DNA from: Proteiniphilum sp.
GTDB lineage: Bacteria > Bacteroidota > Bacteroidia > Bacteroidales > Dysgonomonadaceae
DNA: 9,336 nucleotides
Assembly: GCA_031284475.1 (NCBI GenBank)
Contig: JAISZV010000351.1
Location: 1 to 9,336, forward strand
Direction: 5' to 3'
Position numbers and translations under genes: made by a program. The notes beneath the pieces were generated by a model. The model was not told the origin of the DNA. It saw only the letters and a list, made by a program, of their open reading frames with translations, and did no database searches. How positions within the stretch are numbered: position 1 is the first letter of the stretch; each line of letters begins with the position of its first letter. This document shows positions 1 through 6,274 of this stretch, one piece after another.

Positions 1-430
1 CAGCAGCCGGACGATACACGTCACCAGCAACTAACAGTGGATTTTTTCCTCTTTTGGTTTTCAATAAATGAGCCAGCTTTCCGGAGAATGTCGTTTTACC
101 CGATCCTTGTAAACCCGACATTAATATAATGGAAGGAGAAGCTTTCAGATTAATATCCATAGCTGTTCCACCCATCAATTTCGCCAATTCTTCGTGTACA
201 ATCTTAATCATTAACTGCCCTGGTTTCACGGATGTGAGTACGTTCAATCCCAAAGCTTTTTCCTTTACCGTATCGGTAAACTGTTTCGCCACTTTATAAT
301 TAACGTCGGCATCTAACAAAGCCTTCCTCACATCCTTGAGGGTCTCTGCCACATTAATCTCCGTAATCCGGCCTTCCCCTTTCAGTAGTTTGAATGATCT
401 GTCTAATCTTTCGCTTAAATTTTCAAACAT
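1..430 (-). CDS. ffh: Signal recognition particle GTPase Ffh (SRP54), N-terminal part; gene runs off the left edge
   Basis: Ffh binds SRP RNA and signal sequences and, with FtsY, targets ribosomes making membrane proteins to the translocon. The ATG is at 430, and 143 codons are visible before the window ends. Residues 1 to about 90 look like the helical N domain (MFENLSERLDRSFKLLKG at the start). The G domain follows, with the P-loop GLQGSGKTT at 106-114 and the G2-type motif DVYRPAA at 137-143. The DxYRPAA form separates Ffh from its paralogue FtsY. The rest of the G domain and the M domain lie outside the window. A TATCTTTG promoter-like element sits 43 nt upstream of the start. The identification comes from my reading of the translated sequence and is secure. 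Confidence 0.95.
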   Translation of the reverse strand, partial: MFENLSERLDRSFKLLKGEGRITEINVAETLKDVRKALLDADVNYKVAKQFTDTVKEKALGLNVLTSVKPGQLMIKIVHEELAKLMGGTAMDINLKASPSIILMSGLQGSGKTTFSGKLAHLLKTKRGKNPLLVAGDVYRPAA

Positions 431-472
431 AATATAATTAGGTATTATTCTTTTTTGTTATGAATATAATTA

Positions 473-500
473 CAAAGATACGCAAAAAAAAACAGAACAA
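473..500 (-). promoter_or_regulatory. Probable ffh promoter (Bacteroidales type)
   Basis: On the minus strand TATCTTTG (473-480) matches the Bacteroidetes -7 consensus TAnnTTTG exactly. A TTG lies 17 nt upstream (498-500), a little closer than the usual spacing of about 19-20 nt. The predicted transcript would have a leader of about 37 nt before the ffh ATG. The -7 match is good; the -33 element is weak. Confidence 0.55.
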
Positions 501-649
501 TCATCTCCAAGGAAAAGACATCCGGAAAAACCAAAGTGAGAATATAAAAGTTTCTTTTTTGCTTTTCCGATTTCATCTAATGTACAAAACTGAGTAAATT
601 CGAAACAACCGAATCCATTTTGAGGTTTTTCATATAAAACCATCTTATG

Positions 650-658
650 TTATCCACA
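650..658 (+). other. Isolated DnaA-box-like 9-mer
   Basis: TTATCCACA matches the classical DnaA-box consensus at all nine positions and lies in AT-rich non-coding DNA. I found no second good copy nearby, and no dnaA, dnaN or gidA gene. It may be a chance match or a lone titration or regulatory site. Confidence 0.3.
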
Positions 659-1035
659 AAAATGACAGGAAAAAGCAATTAAATGTTAAATATGTTGAAA
701 TACGATGTTAATACCATATTTTCACCAAAAAAAACCCATGAAAATACGATTTATTCGAAATAAAGAATATATCTTCGCGGTAGATATATAAGAAATTTAG
801 TTTACGTGATAAATTAGATTGACAGTTGTCTAAAAAATACATTTTGCATTGTTTGTGTTCTATAAAATGTAAATAGGTTTTAAAAGGTTTTTAGTCTTTA
901 AGGTTTTTAGAGTGTGTTTCTATTTTGGTTTTTTTGTTCAAACGCCGATTATATAAAGACCAATAACTATATTATTTTCTTCGTTGAAGGATATAGTATA
1001 GTTATTTTTTTGTACAAAAAAGAGGGCTGCCCAAA

Positions 1036-1972
1036 AAAAGGAAAAGATAGACATCAGTAGAGAAATACGTTGAGTCGAATAGCCCGGTTTGTTTGTTTGA
1101 CGCTTTTGTGGAAAGTCTTGACACGTGTACACCGGGCTTTGAGAAAAACAAACCGAATTTTGAAGGGCGTCCAAGTTATGATCCCCGTAATCTGCTTCGT
1201 ATATATATGGTTATTTTTATGCAGTACGTTCTTCCGGAAAGCTGGAGGGTGAATGCAGATGCAACATGGTAGTGATGTGGCTCATTAACCGTCTGACTCC
1301 CGACTTCAGAACAATCTCTGATTTTCATAAGGATAATAAGGAAGTCATTAAAAAGACGTTCAAGGAGTTCAACCGCTATTGTTACAAACTTCATTTGTTC
1401 TCAAAATCATTCATTTCCATGGAAGCAGGCTTAGAGCGGTCAACGCCAAAGACCAAAACTTTTCACTTAACAAACCGGGCGACCGTATCAAGCGTCTGGA
1501 TGAAGAGGACGACAATAGGAACCGTTCGTTATCCAATAACAATTTGCTAAATAAGATTGCGAGCTGCAAGGAACGTAAACAACGATATGAAACCTACCGT
1601 GGCCATCTGGAAAAAACAGGAGAATCGCAAATATTCCTGACCGACTCCGATGCCCATTTGATGAAACAGAATGAAGGTTTTGGTGTATGCTATAATACCC
1701 AGACTGCCGTTGATGCAGAGAGCCGCTTGATCTCAGGCTTTGAAGTGACAAACCATCCGACCGCCACGGTCTTGTAACCCGAATCGCCTCTGATGTTAAA
1801 TGGAAGGAGCGGGAGCGTACCGAACAGTGGCCGGTCTTTCCGGAAAAGACAGAAACACCGGTTGTCATCAAAGCAAGAGCCAGTAAAGATTACTGTCGTC
1901 TTTTACAACGCCCTCATCAGAGGCCTGGATTACGTGGAAGCAAGATCTGCAAAATATCAACAACGCTATTAA
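1036..1972 (+). pseudogene. Decayed IS1182-like transposase remnant
   Basis: Fragments of one IS1182-type transposase can be followed through shifting frames. Frame 1 (1051-1200) reads VEKYVESNSPVCLFDAFVES, and later FEGRPSYDPRNLLR. Frame 3 (1200 to about 1420) reads YIYGYFYAVRSSGKLEGEC, then LTPDFRTISDFHKDNKEV. Frame 2 (about 1424-1765) reads GSRLRAVNAKDQNFS, then FLTDSDAHLMKQNEGF and YNTQTAVDAESRLISGFEV. A fourth frame gives HGLVTRIASDVK. The lesions fit a 2-nt loss in a TA run near 1200, a 4-nt loss near 1425 that removes the expected first catalytic Asp codon, and a 1-nt loss near 1762. A GGGCTGCCCAAAA sequence at 1024-1036 may be the left terminal repeat; no matching right end is visible. 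The start of the reading frame is also disrupted, with TAG at 1048. Nothing here can make a working transposase. It converges on tyrA, ending 8 nt from the tyrA stop. Confidence 0.8.
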
Positions 1973-1979
1973 CGCGTAT

Positions 1980-2753
1980 CTATTCAATGTTTTTCCGTAT
2001 ATTAGAAAGGTAATTTTTCATAGCTGAAGAGTCTTTATTTTCTATGATTTCCTGAAGTTTTAGCAGTTCTTCCTGAATGCGTTCTATTTGTTTAGGGGTA
2101 CGGGGATTGAAAAGTATTTCTGTCAGCAGGTAATCATCTTCGGAAAGCAAACCGCGAGCGATTTTCATGTGTCGTCTGAAAGTGGTTCCCGGAGCATCCT
2201 GATGCTTCATTATTGCTGCAAAAACTAAAGTAGAGGCAAATGGAATCCCTAACGAATAGGCAACCACACGGTCGTGCTCTTCAAAAGAGTATTCAAAAAT
2301 ATTCAGATTCAAACGCGCGTATAAATCTTTAAAAAAAACCTTTCCCAGATAGTCTCCTTCCGAAATGATAATTGTATTTTCTTTTTCCAGATTGCCCAGG
2401 TTGGCAAAAGTAGGCCCAAACATAGGATGAGTAGAGACAAAAGGAAAACCACAGGAAAGATAAAAGGTTTGTAAATTTGTCTTTACAGAAGCAATGTCGG
2501 AGATTATACATCTAGGAGGTAAATAAGGTATTGCAGCCAGGAAAGCATTTATGGTTTGATTCAGTGTAACACAATTGATCACCAAATCAGGGGCAAAAGC
2601 CGCTATTTCGTCAGGTTTCTGCATCCGGAGTGCATTGTAAATAAAACGCATACGCTGAGGATTACTTTCCAATACGGCTACTTCGTGTTCAAAGCTTAAA
2701 AGGTCGGTGAAGAATGAACCCATCTTTCCAGATCCCAATATCAGTATTTTCAT
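1980..2753 (-). CDS. tyrA: Prephenate dehydrogenase (TyrA), short form
   Basis: It oxidatively decarboxylates prephenate to 4-hydroxyphenylpyruvate, the tyrosine branch. The 257-residue protein opens with a Rossmann fold, MKILILGSGKMGSFF, with the glycine motif at 7-12. SDIASVKT is at 85-92 and THPMFGP at 108-114, where H109 corresponds to the catalytic histidine of the family. EEHDRVVAYSLGIPF at 158-172 contains the second conserved histidine (H160) and begins the helical dimerisation domain. A charged helical tail ends the protein. There is no ACT domain and no fused chorismate mutase; that mutase is fused to the DAHP synthase encoded upstream. The start ATG overlaps the DAHP synthase stop (ATGA), which implies translational coupling. 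It is the last gene of the operon, and I see no strong terminator after it. Cofactor preference (NAD or NADP) cannot be read safely. Confidence 0.92.
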   Translation of the reverse strand: MKILILGSGKMGSFFTDLLSFEHEVAVLESNPQRMRFIYNALRMQKPDEIAAFAPDLVINCVTLNQTINAFLAAIPYLPPRCIISDIASVKTNLQTFYLSCGFPFVSTHPMFGPTFANLGNLEKENTIIISEGDYLGKVFFKDLYARLNLNIFEYSFEEHDRVVAYSLGIPFASTLVFAAIMKHQDAPGTTFRRHMKIARGLLSEDDYLLTEILFNPRTPKQIERIQEELLKLQEIIENKDSSAMKNYLSNIRKNIE

Positions 2754-3823
2754 TTTTCATTCCCCATTATAATCATCTGCTGCCGGACAGATTCTTCGTG
2801 TATTTCTTTTAATATCTCTTTTACAAAGTCGGGATTCAGTTCCATCGCTTCTCCCATGCTTGAGCGTTTCTCCAAGATTTCGCTATAACGGGGCGATTGC
2901 AATACCGGCATATTATGTTCTTTTTTGTACACGCCTATTTCGCGGGATATGCGCATACGTTTGGCCAGAAGCTCCAACAATTGTTCATCGATATTGTCAA
3001 TCTGACGGCGCAATTCCGACAAATTCTCTGTTGTCTGGACGACATCGCGTATAACAAGCAGATTCAGTACATAATCAAGTACGTCCGGAGTAATCTGTTG
3101 TTCTTTATCACTCCATGCGGCATCTGGATTGCAGTGTGATTCGATAATCAACCCATCGAAACTTAAATCCATTGCCTGTTGCGAAAGGGGCGCTATCAGT
3201 TCCCGCTTTCCACCGATATGGCTGGGGTCGCAAAAAATAGGGAGTTCCGGCATCCGGCGGCGCAGTTCAATCGGGATATGCCAGAGCGGCAGATTGCGGT
3301 ATATTTTTTTATCATACGAACTAAATCCACGATGAATAACACCTATACGCCGGATACCTGCACCATAAATCCGTTCAATTGCACCAATCCAAAGCTCCAG
3401 ATCCGGATTGACGGGATTCTTTATTAACACAGGGATATCAATACCTTTCAGCGAATCGGCAATTTCCTGCACGGCAAAAGGATTTACGGTCGTACGTGCG
3501 CCTATCCATAGCAGGTCGATTCCTGCTTTCAGGGCTTCAAAGACATGGTCGCGCGTGGCTACCTCGGTCGCGACATACATGCCGGTTTCCTTTTTTACAC
3601 GCTTCAGCCATTGAAGACCTATCTCCCCTATCCCTTCGAAACCGCCCGGTTTGGTACGGGGTTTCCATATTCCAGCCCGGAATATTTTGATTCCTTTATT
3701 GGCAATGCTTCGGGCCGTCGCCATTACCTGTTCTTCCGATTCGGCGCTGCAAGGGCCTGTAATGATGAGCGGACGTTGCGCATCTACACCGGGTAAGATT
3801 ATCGGTTGTAATTCCATTTCCAT
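2750..3823 (-). CDS. aroF: Bifunctional DAHP synthase (type I-beta) / chorismate mutase (AroQ)
   Basis: The N-terminal domain condenses phosphoenolpyruvate and erythrose 4-phosphate into DAHP, the first shikimate-pathway step. The C-terminal domain rearranges chorismate to prephenate. Residues 1 to about 262 form the synthase barrel: GPCSAES at 23-29, KPRTKP at 54-59, IGAR at 107-110, HRG at 164-166, DPSH at 199-202, and E228/H230 late in the barrel. These fit the I-beta (KDO8P-synthase-like) group without an N-terminal regulatory domain. Residues about 268-350 are an AroQ helical mutase: LSELRRQIDNIDEQLLELLA, then KRMRISREIGVYKK, with basic residues expected to bind the substrate (R272/R273, R289, K300, R312). 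The same fusion is known from Bacteroidetes, including Prevotella, where the mutase domain mediates allosteric control of the synthase. It lies 12 nt after the aminotransferase and overlaps tyrA by 4 nt. An alternative ATG lies two codons in. The gene symbol is conventional. Confidence 0.93.
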   Translation of the reverse strand: MEMELQPIILPGVDAQRPLIITGPCSAESEEQVMATARSIANKGIKIFRAGIWKPRTKPGGFEGIGEIGLQWLKRVKKETGMYVATEVATRDHVFEALKAGIDLLWIGARTTVNPFAVQEIADSLKGIDIPVLIKNPVNPDLELWIGAIERIYGAGIRRIGVIHRGFSSYDKKIYRNLPLWHIPIELRRRMPELPIFCDPSHIGGKRELIAPLSQQAMDLSFDGLIIESHCNPDAAWSDKEQQITPDVLDYVLNLLVIRDVVQTTENLSELRRQIDNIDEQLLELLAKRMRISREIGVYKKEHNMPVLQSPRYSEILEKRSSMGEAMELNPDFVKEILKEIHEESVRQQMIIMGNEK

Positions 3824-3835
3824 AAATCAGTGTTA

Positions 3836-5020
3836 TTATTTAATGAGTGTCTGTATTCTGTTTAATGCTTCTTTTAGGATTTCATTCCTACAACATAAAG
3901 AGATACGTATATATCTCTCACCTTGGCTACCGAAAATGAAACCGGGCGTGATAAAAACATTCGCATCATATAAGACTTCGTCTGCCAATGCCTCACTGCT
4001 CATTGCTTCCTCAGGTATCTTTCCCCAAAGGAACATCCCGGCTTGTTTCCTGTCGAACCGGCAACCTAATGCCTGCATAATCGCAGCAGCCAAATCCCGC
4101 CGTCCGCGATAGATGCGATTCATTTCGCCGTACCACTCCTGCGGAGCTCTCAAGGCTTCGGCAGCGGCATATTGCATCGGCTTGAATTGCCCGGAATCAA
4201 TATTACTTTTCACTTTCAATATCCATTGTACAAACTGGGCGTTAGAAGCCAGCATCGCAATACGCCAACCCGGCATATTGTGCGACTTGCTCAGCGAATT
4301 CATTTCTATACATATATCTTTAGCGCCGGGAACGCTCAGAATACTCAAAGGTTTGTCATTTAAAATAAAGCTGTACGGATTGTCGTTTACGACGACGATA
4401 TTATGCCTGCGACCAAAAGCGACTAATCTTTCAAAGAGTTCCATGTAAGCATTGGCGCCGGTGGGCATGTGAGGATAATTTACCCACATCAGTTTTACGC
4501 CTGAAAGATCAATCCGTTCCAGTGTTTCAAAATCGGGATACCAGCCCTCTTCTTCTTTCAAGTCGTAGGGAATGGGCCGTGCGCCTACCAGGAGGCTGAC
4601 TGAGTTATACGTCGGGTAGCCGGGGTTAGGCACCAGAACGCCGTCACCCGGATTCAAAAAGGTCAGTGAAATATGCAAAATGCCTTCTTTCGAACCTATC
4701 AAGGGCTGTATCTCAGTATCAGGGTTTGTCTCAACATTGTACCATGTTTTGTACCAGGACGAAAAAGCGGTACGCAATTCAGGGATACCGGTATAAGGCT
4801 GGTATCCGTGCTCGTCTGCCCGCAGAGCATGTTCGCGTAGAGTTTCAATGGTCAGTGCCGAAGGGGGAAGATCCGGACTGCCTATGCCTAAGTTGATTAC
4901 CTGTTTTCCGGAGGCATTTATCCCGGCTATCTCTTTCAGTTTACGGGAAAAATAATACTCGCTGACGCTATTTACACGTGCTGCGGGTGCAATATTATAC
5001 ACTTTGGCGTCCTTCTGCAT
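3836..5020 (-). CDS. PLP-dependent class I/II aminotransferase, probably aromatic/aspartate type
   Basis: From its place in the operon it probably transaminates phenylpyruvate and 4-hydroxyphenylpyruvate to Phe and Tyr (inference). Numbering from the ATG at 5020 (394 residues), the fold-type I signatures are clear: GSKEG at 109-113, NYPHMPTG at 181-188, NDNPYSF with D213 and Y216 contacting the cofactor, SLSKSHNMPGWR with the Schiff-base lysine K245, and YIRIS with R372 for the substrate carboxylate. The usual Asn before PTG is Met here. An in-frame GTG lies 6 nt further upstream (5026). I prefer the ATG because an AGGTG sequence precedes it at short spacing. Either start overlaps the end of pheA by 26-32 nt, a sign of coupled translation. 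Family members also include alanine and LL-diaminopimelate aminotransferases, so substrate range is uncertain. Confidence 0.88.
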   Translation of the reverse strand: MQKDAKVYNIAPAARVNSVSEYYFSRKLKEIAGINASGKQVINLGIGSPDLPPSALTIETLREHALRADEHGYQPYTGIPELRTAFSSWYKTWYNVETNPDTEIQPLIGSKEGILHISLTFLNPGDGVLVPNPGYPTYNSVSLLVGARPIPYDLKEEEGWYPDFETLERIDLSGVKLMWVNYPHMPTGANAYMELFERLVAFGRRHNIVVVNDNPYSFILNDKPLSILSVPGAKDICIEMNSLSKSHNMPGWRIAMLASNAQFVQWILKVKSNIDSGQFKPMQYAAAEALRAPQEWYGEMNRIYRGRRDLAAAIMQALGCRFDRKQAGMFLWGKIPEEAMSSEALADEVLYDANVFITPGFIFGSQGERYIRISLCCRNEILKEALNRIQTLIK

Positions 5021-5843
5021 ATTCACCTAATATTTTAAAGTCTTTCATTAATGGAATAACGGCGTCTAAGGCTTGTTTATACCGCATATAATCATTGAAA
5101 GTGAGATTGATATAAAACAGATATTGCCATTCGCGCCCAATAATCGGAAGGGATTGTATTTTCGTCAGATTCATATCATAAAAAGAAAGAACGGAGAGAA
5201 TTTGAGACAGACTGCCTACGGTATGGGGAAGGGCAAAGACCAGCGAAGCCTTGTTTTTCACTGTCCCACGCAGTATCTCGTCTGCCGTCCAGGGATCGGC
5301 TATTACCAAGAAACGGGTAAAATTGCGTTTATTCGTTTCGATACCTTCCGACAAGACTTCCAGCCCGAAGATTTCGGCAGCCTGCCGGCTACAAATCGCA
5401 GCATGTCCTTTCAGTTGGTTCTGGGCAATCCATTGGGCACTCATGGCCGTATCCTCCTTTTCAACAAGCATTACGTCGCGAGACAAGGTATCGAGAAAAT
5501 CCGTGCACTGCATCAAGGCTATCGGGTGAGAATCTACCTCCGTTATCTCGTGGATAGATGAGCCAGGTAAAGCCGCAAACGAATGTGTGATGCGTAATTT
5601 ATACTCGCCAATGATTGTAAAGCCGCTTTGCCTGATCAGTTCATGATTTTGCAGCAAACTGCCGGCAATGGTATTTTCGATTGCCATCATTCCCACTACG
5701 GAAGGATCTTTCTTGATCGACGCGATAACGTCTTTAAAGGTATCGCAACCGATGATATCTATCTCCTCTTTTTCAAAATAATTATGGGCTGCCAAATCGT
5801 GATACGAACCGGCTATACCCTGAATTGCCACTTTCTTTTTCAT
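4995..5843 (-). CDS. pheA: Prephenate dehydratase with C-terminal ACT domain
   Basis: It converts prephenate to phenylpyruvate, the phenylalanine branch. The 282-residue protein is monofunctional: it has no chorismate mutase domain, which is fused to the DAHP synthase downstream. The catalytic lobes occupy residues 1 to about 185, with IENTIAGS at 55-62, SHPIALMQC at 105-113, and the TRF signature in NFTRFLVIA (176-178), whose threonine is essential in the family. An ACT domain follows at about 199-275. The Phe-binding motifs known as GALV and ESRP read GSLS (210-213) and QSLP (230-233), so feedback inhibition may differ from the E. coli enzyme. The ATG follows a GAAAG stretch. It is the first structural gene of the operon, lying 25 nt downstream of the attenuator terminator, and it overlaps the next gene. 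Confidence 0.93.
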   Translation of the reverse strand: MKKKVAIQGIAGSYHDLAAHNYFEKEEIDIIGCDTFKDVIASIKKDPSVVGMMAIENTIAGSLLQNHELIRQSGFTIIGEYKLRITHSFAALPGSSIHEITEVDSHPIALMQCTDFLDTLSRDVMLVEKEDTAMSAQWIAQNQLKGHAAICSRQAAEIFGLEVLSEGIETNKRNFTRFLVIADPWTADEILRGTVKNKASLVFALPHTVGSLSQILSVLSFYDMNLTKIQSLPIIGREWQYLFYINLTFNDYMRYKQALDAVIPLMKDFKILGEYAEGRQSV

Positions 5844-5868
5844 CTTTCTTTTTATACGAATTAATACT

Positions 5869-5905
5869 AAAAAAAAGTCCTGCCGTTTCTCCGTGGCAGG
5901 ACTTT
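5869..5905 (-). terminator. Intrinsic terminator of the pheA operon attenuator
   Basis: On the minus strand AAAGTCCTGCC (5905-5895) and GGCAGGACTTT (5884-5874) form a perfect 11-bp stem with a 10-nt loop. Eight consecutive T residues (5876-5869) begin in the stem and continue past it. It sits between the Phe/Tyr leader peptide and pheA, oriented so that it would stop transcription before pheA. No gene ends just upstream except the leader peptide, so this is an attenuator and not an end-of-gene terminator. Confidence 0.9.
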
Positions 5906-6011
5906 ATATGATTTTCATTGATTGCTTTTTTTTGTCTATCAACTTCGTTTTACATACAAACTCCCGCCTTCACTCTGCTAAAGTAAAAGTAGTAAAAATA
6001 GTATGTAAAAC
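5895..6011 (-). promoter_or_regulatory. Alternative RNA structures of the Phe/Tyr attenuator
   Basis: Two competing pairings besides the terminator are visible. First, GGCGGGAGTTT (5968-5958 on the minus strand, at leader codons 19-22) can pair with the terminator 5' arm AAAGTCCTGCC (5905-5895): ten of eleven positions pair, one as G-U, with a single G-G mismatch. This would be the antiterminator. Second, GTTTTACATAC (6011-6001, codons 5-8) and GTATGTAAAAC (5957-5947, at the stop codon) form a perfect 11-bp stem that encloses the control codons and the antiterminator segment. Inferred logic: a ribosome stalled on Phe/Tyr codons disrupts the enclosing stem and frees the antiterminator; a ribosome at the stop codon covers it, so the terminator forms; without translation the enclosing stem favours termination. 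Confidence 0.78.
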
Positions 6012-6024
6012 TAAATTGATTCAT
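5950..6024 (-). CDS. Phe/Tyr-rich leader peptide of the pheA-tyrA operon attenuator
   Basis: This 24-codon frame starts at ATG 6024, preceded by AAGGAA at good spacing, and stops at TAA 5950-5952. It begins MNQFSFTYYFYYFYF, with five Phe and five Tyr in the first 15 residues, and ends SRVKAGVCM. All Phe codons are TTT; Tyr codons are four TAC and one TAT. Such a run of control codons just before an intrinsic terminator and a Phe/Tyr biosynthetic operon is the signature of a leader peptide that senses charged tRNA-Phe and tRNA-Tyr, as pheL does for Phe in enterobacteria. The codons after the aromatic run (Lys-Ala-Gly-Val) contain the antiterminator segment. The peptide itself probably has no function beyond being translated. 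Confidence 0.9.
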   Translation of the reverse strand: MNQFSFTYYFYYFYFSRVKAGVCM

Positions 6025-6044
6025 TTTTCCTTAATATTTGACGA

Positions 6045-6073
6045 CAAATGTAATACTTTTCTTAATACACAAA
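6045..6073 (-). promoter_or_regulatory. Probable promoter of the Phe/Tyr operon
   Basis: TACATTTG (6052-6045 on the minus strand) matches the Bacteroidetes -7 consensus TAnnTTTG. TTTG (6073-6070) lies 17 nt upstream as a -33 element, slightly closer than usual. Transcription would begin near 6040, about 15 nt before the leader-peptide start codon, so the leader ORF would be the first thing translated. Confidence 0.6.
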
Positions 6074-6104
6074 TAAAATTGCATTATTTTTTTAGTTCCT
6101 ACTT

Positions 6105-6240
6105 AAATTTTAGCGGAAGAAAATCTTACGGGAGCTTCATGCTACCGAAAAAGACGTGCCGGATTGAAACGCCGGACACCACCGTTTTGTCGACTTCATC
6201 TTACAGAAGATCACTTAGATCGAACTCAAGTTAAAAACTC
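6105..6240. other. Unexplained GC-richer intergenic segment
   Basis: Between the operon promoter and the beta-barrel gene lies a stretch less AT-rich than its surroundings. It contains a hairpin-like GTGCCGG / CCGGACAC pair (about 6156-6179, one bulged A) and ATCTT(ACAG)AAGAT (6199-6212). On the minus strand one frame reads DEVDKTVVSGVSIRHVFFGS between stop codons. The plus strand is also nearly open, ending LSTSSYRRSLRSNSS. I recognise no gene. It may be the remnant of a gene or of an interspersed repeat, or a 3' region of the beta-barrel transcript. Confidence 0.3.
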
Positions 6241-6274
6241 ACGTGATTGAATATAGTCCATTTGGATTCAGGAA

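Larger units (their letters stand above)
431..1012. other. AT-rich non-coding region upstream of ffh
   Basis: I see no convincing gene in this stretch of nearly 600 nt. It contains the ffh promoter at its left end, a perfect 9-mer DnaA-box match at 650-658, and an 8-bp inverted repeat with a 7-nt loop (ATATATCT at 767-774, AGATATAT at 782-789). It also has short direct repeats of AGGTTTTTAG at 885-894 and 901-910, with the variant AGGTTTTAAA at 875-884. Short open frames here have no Shine-Dalgarno and no recognisable protein. The region may be left-over DNA between ffh and the transposon remnant. Confidence 0.6.

Noticed and set aside
431..1012. Replication origin
   Set aside because: Only one good DnaA box is present and no origin-associated genes are in view.
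938..1174. 78-codon minus-strand ORF with a hydrophobic segment
   Set aside because: It covers the left end of the transposase fossil and AT-rich DNA, has no ribosome binding site, and resembles nothing known to me.
3651..4112. 153-codon plus-strand ORF
   Set aside because: It is antisense to the well-supported DAHP synthase and aminotransferase genes.
5844..6030. T-box or metabolite riboswitch upstream of pheA
   Set aside because: There is no T-box sequence or specifier stem. The translated Phe/Tyr leader and competing stems explain the terminator fully.
5893..6234. 113-codon plus-strand ORF
   Set aside because: It runs antisense through the attenuator, leader peptide and promoter, with no Shine-Dalgarno and low-complexity AT-rich composition.
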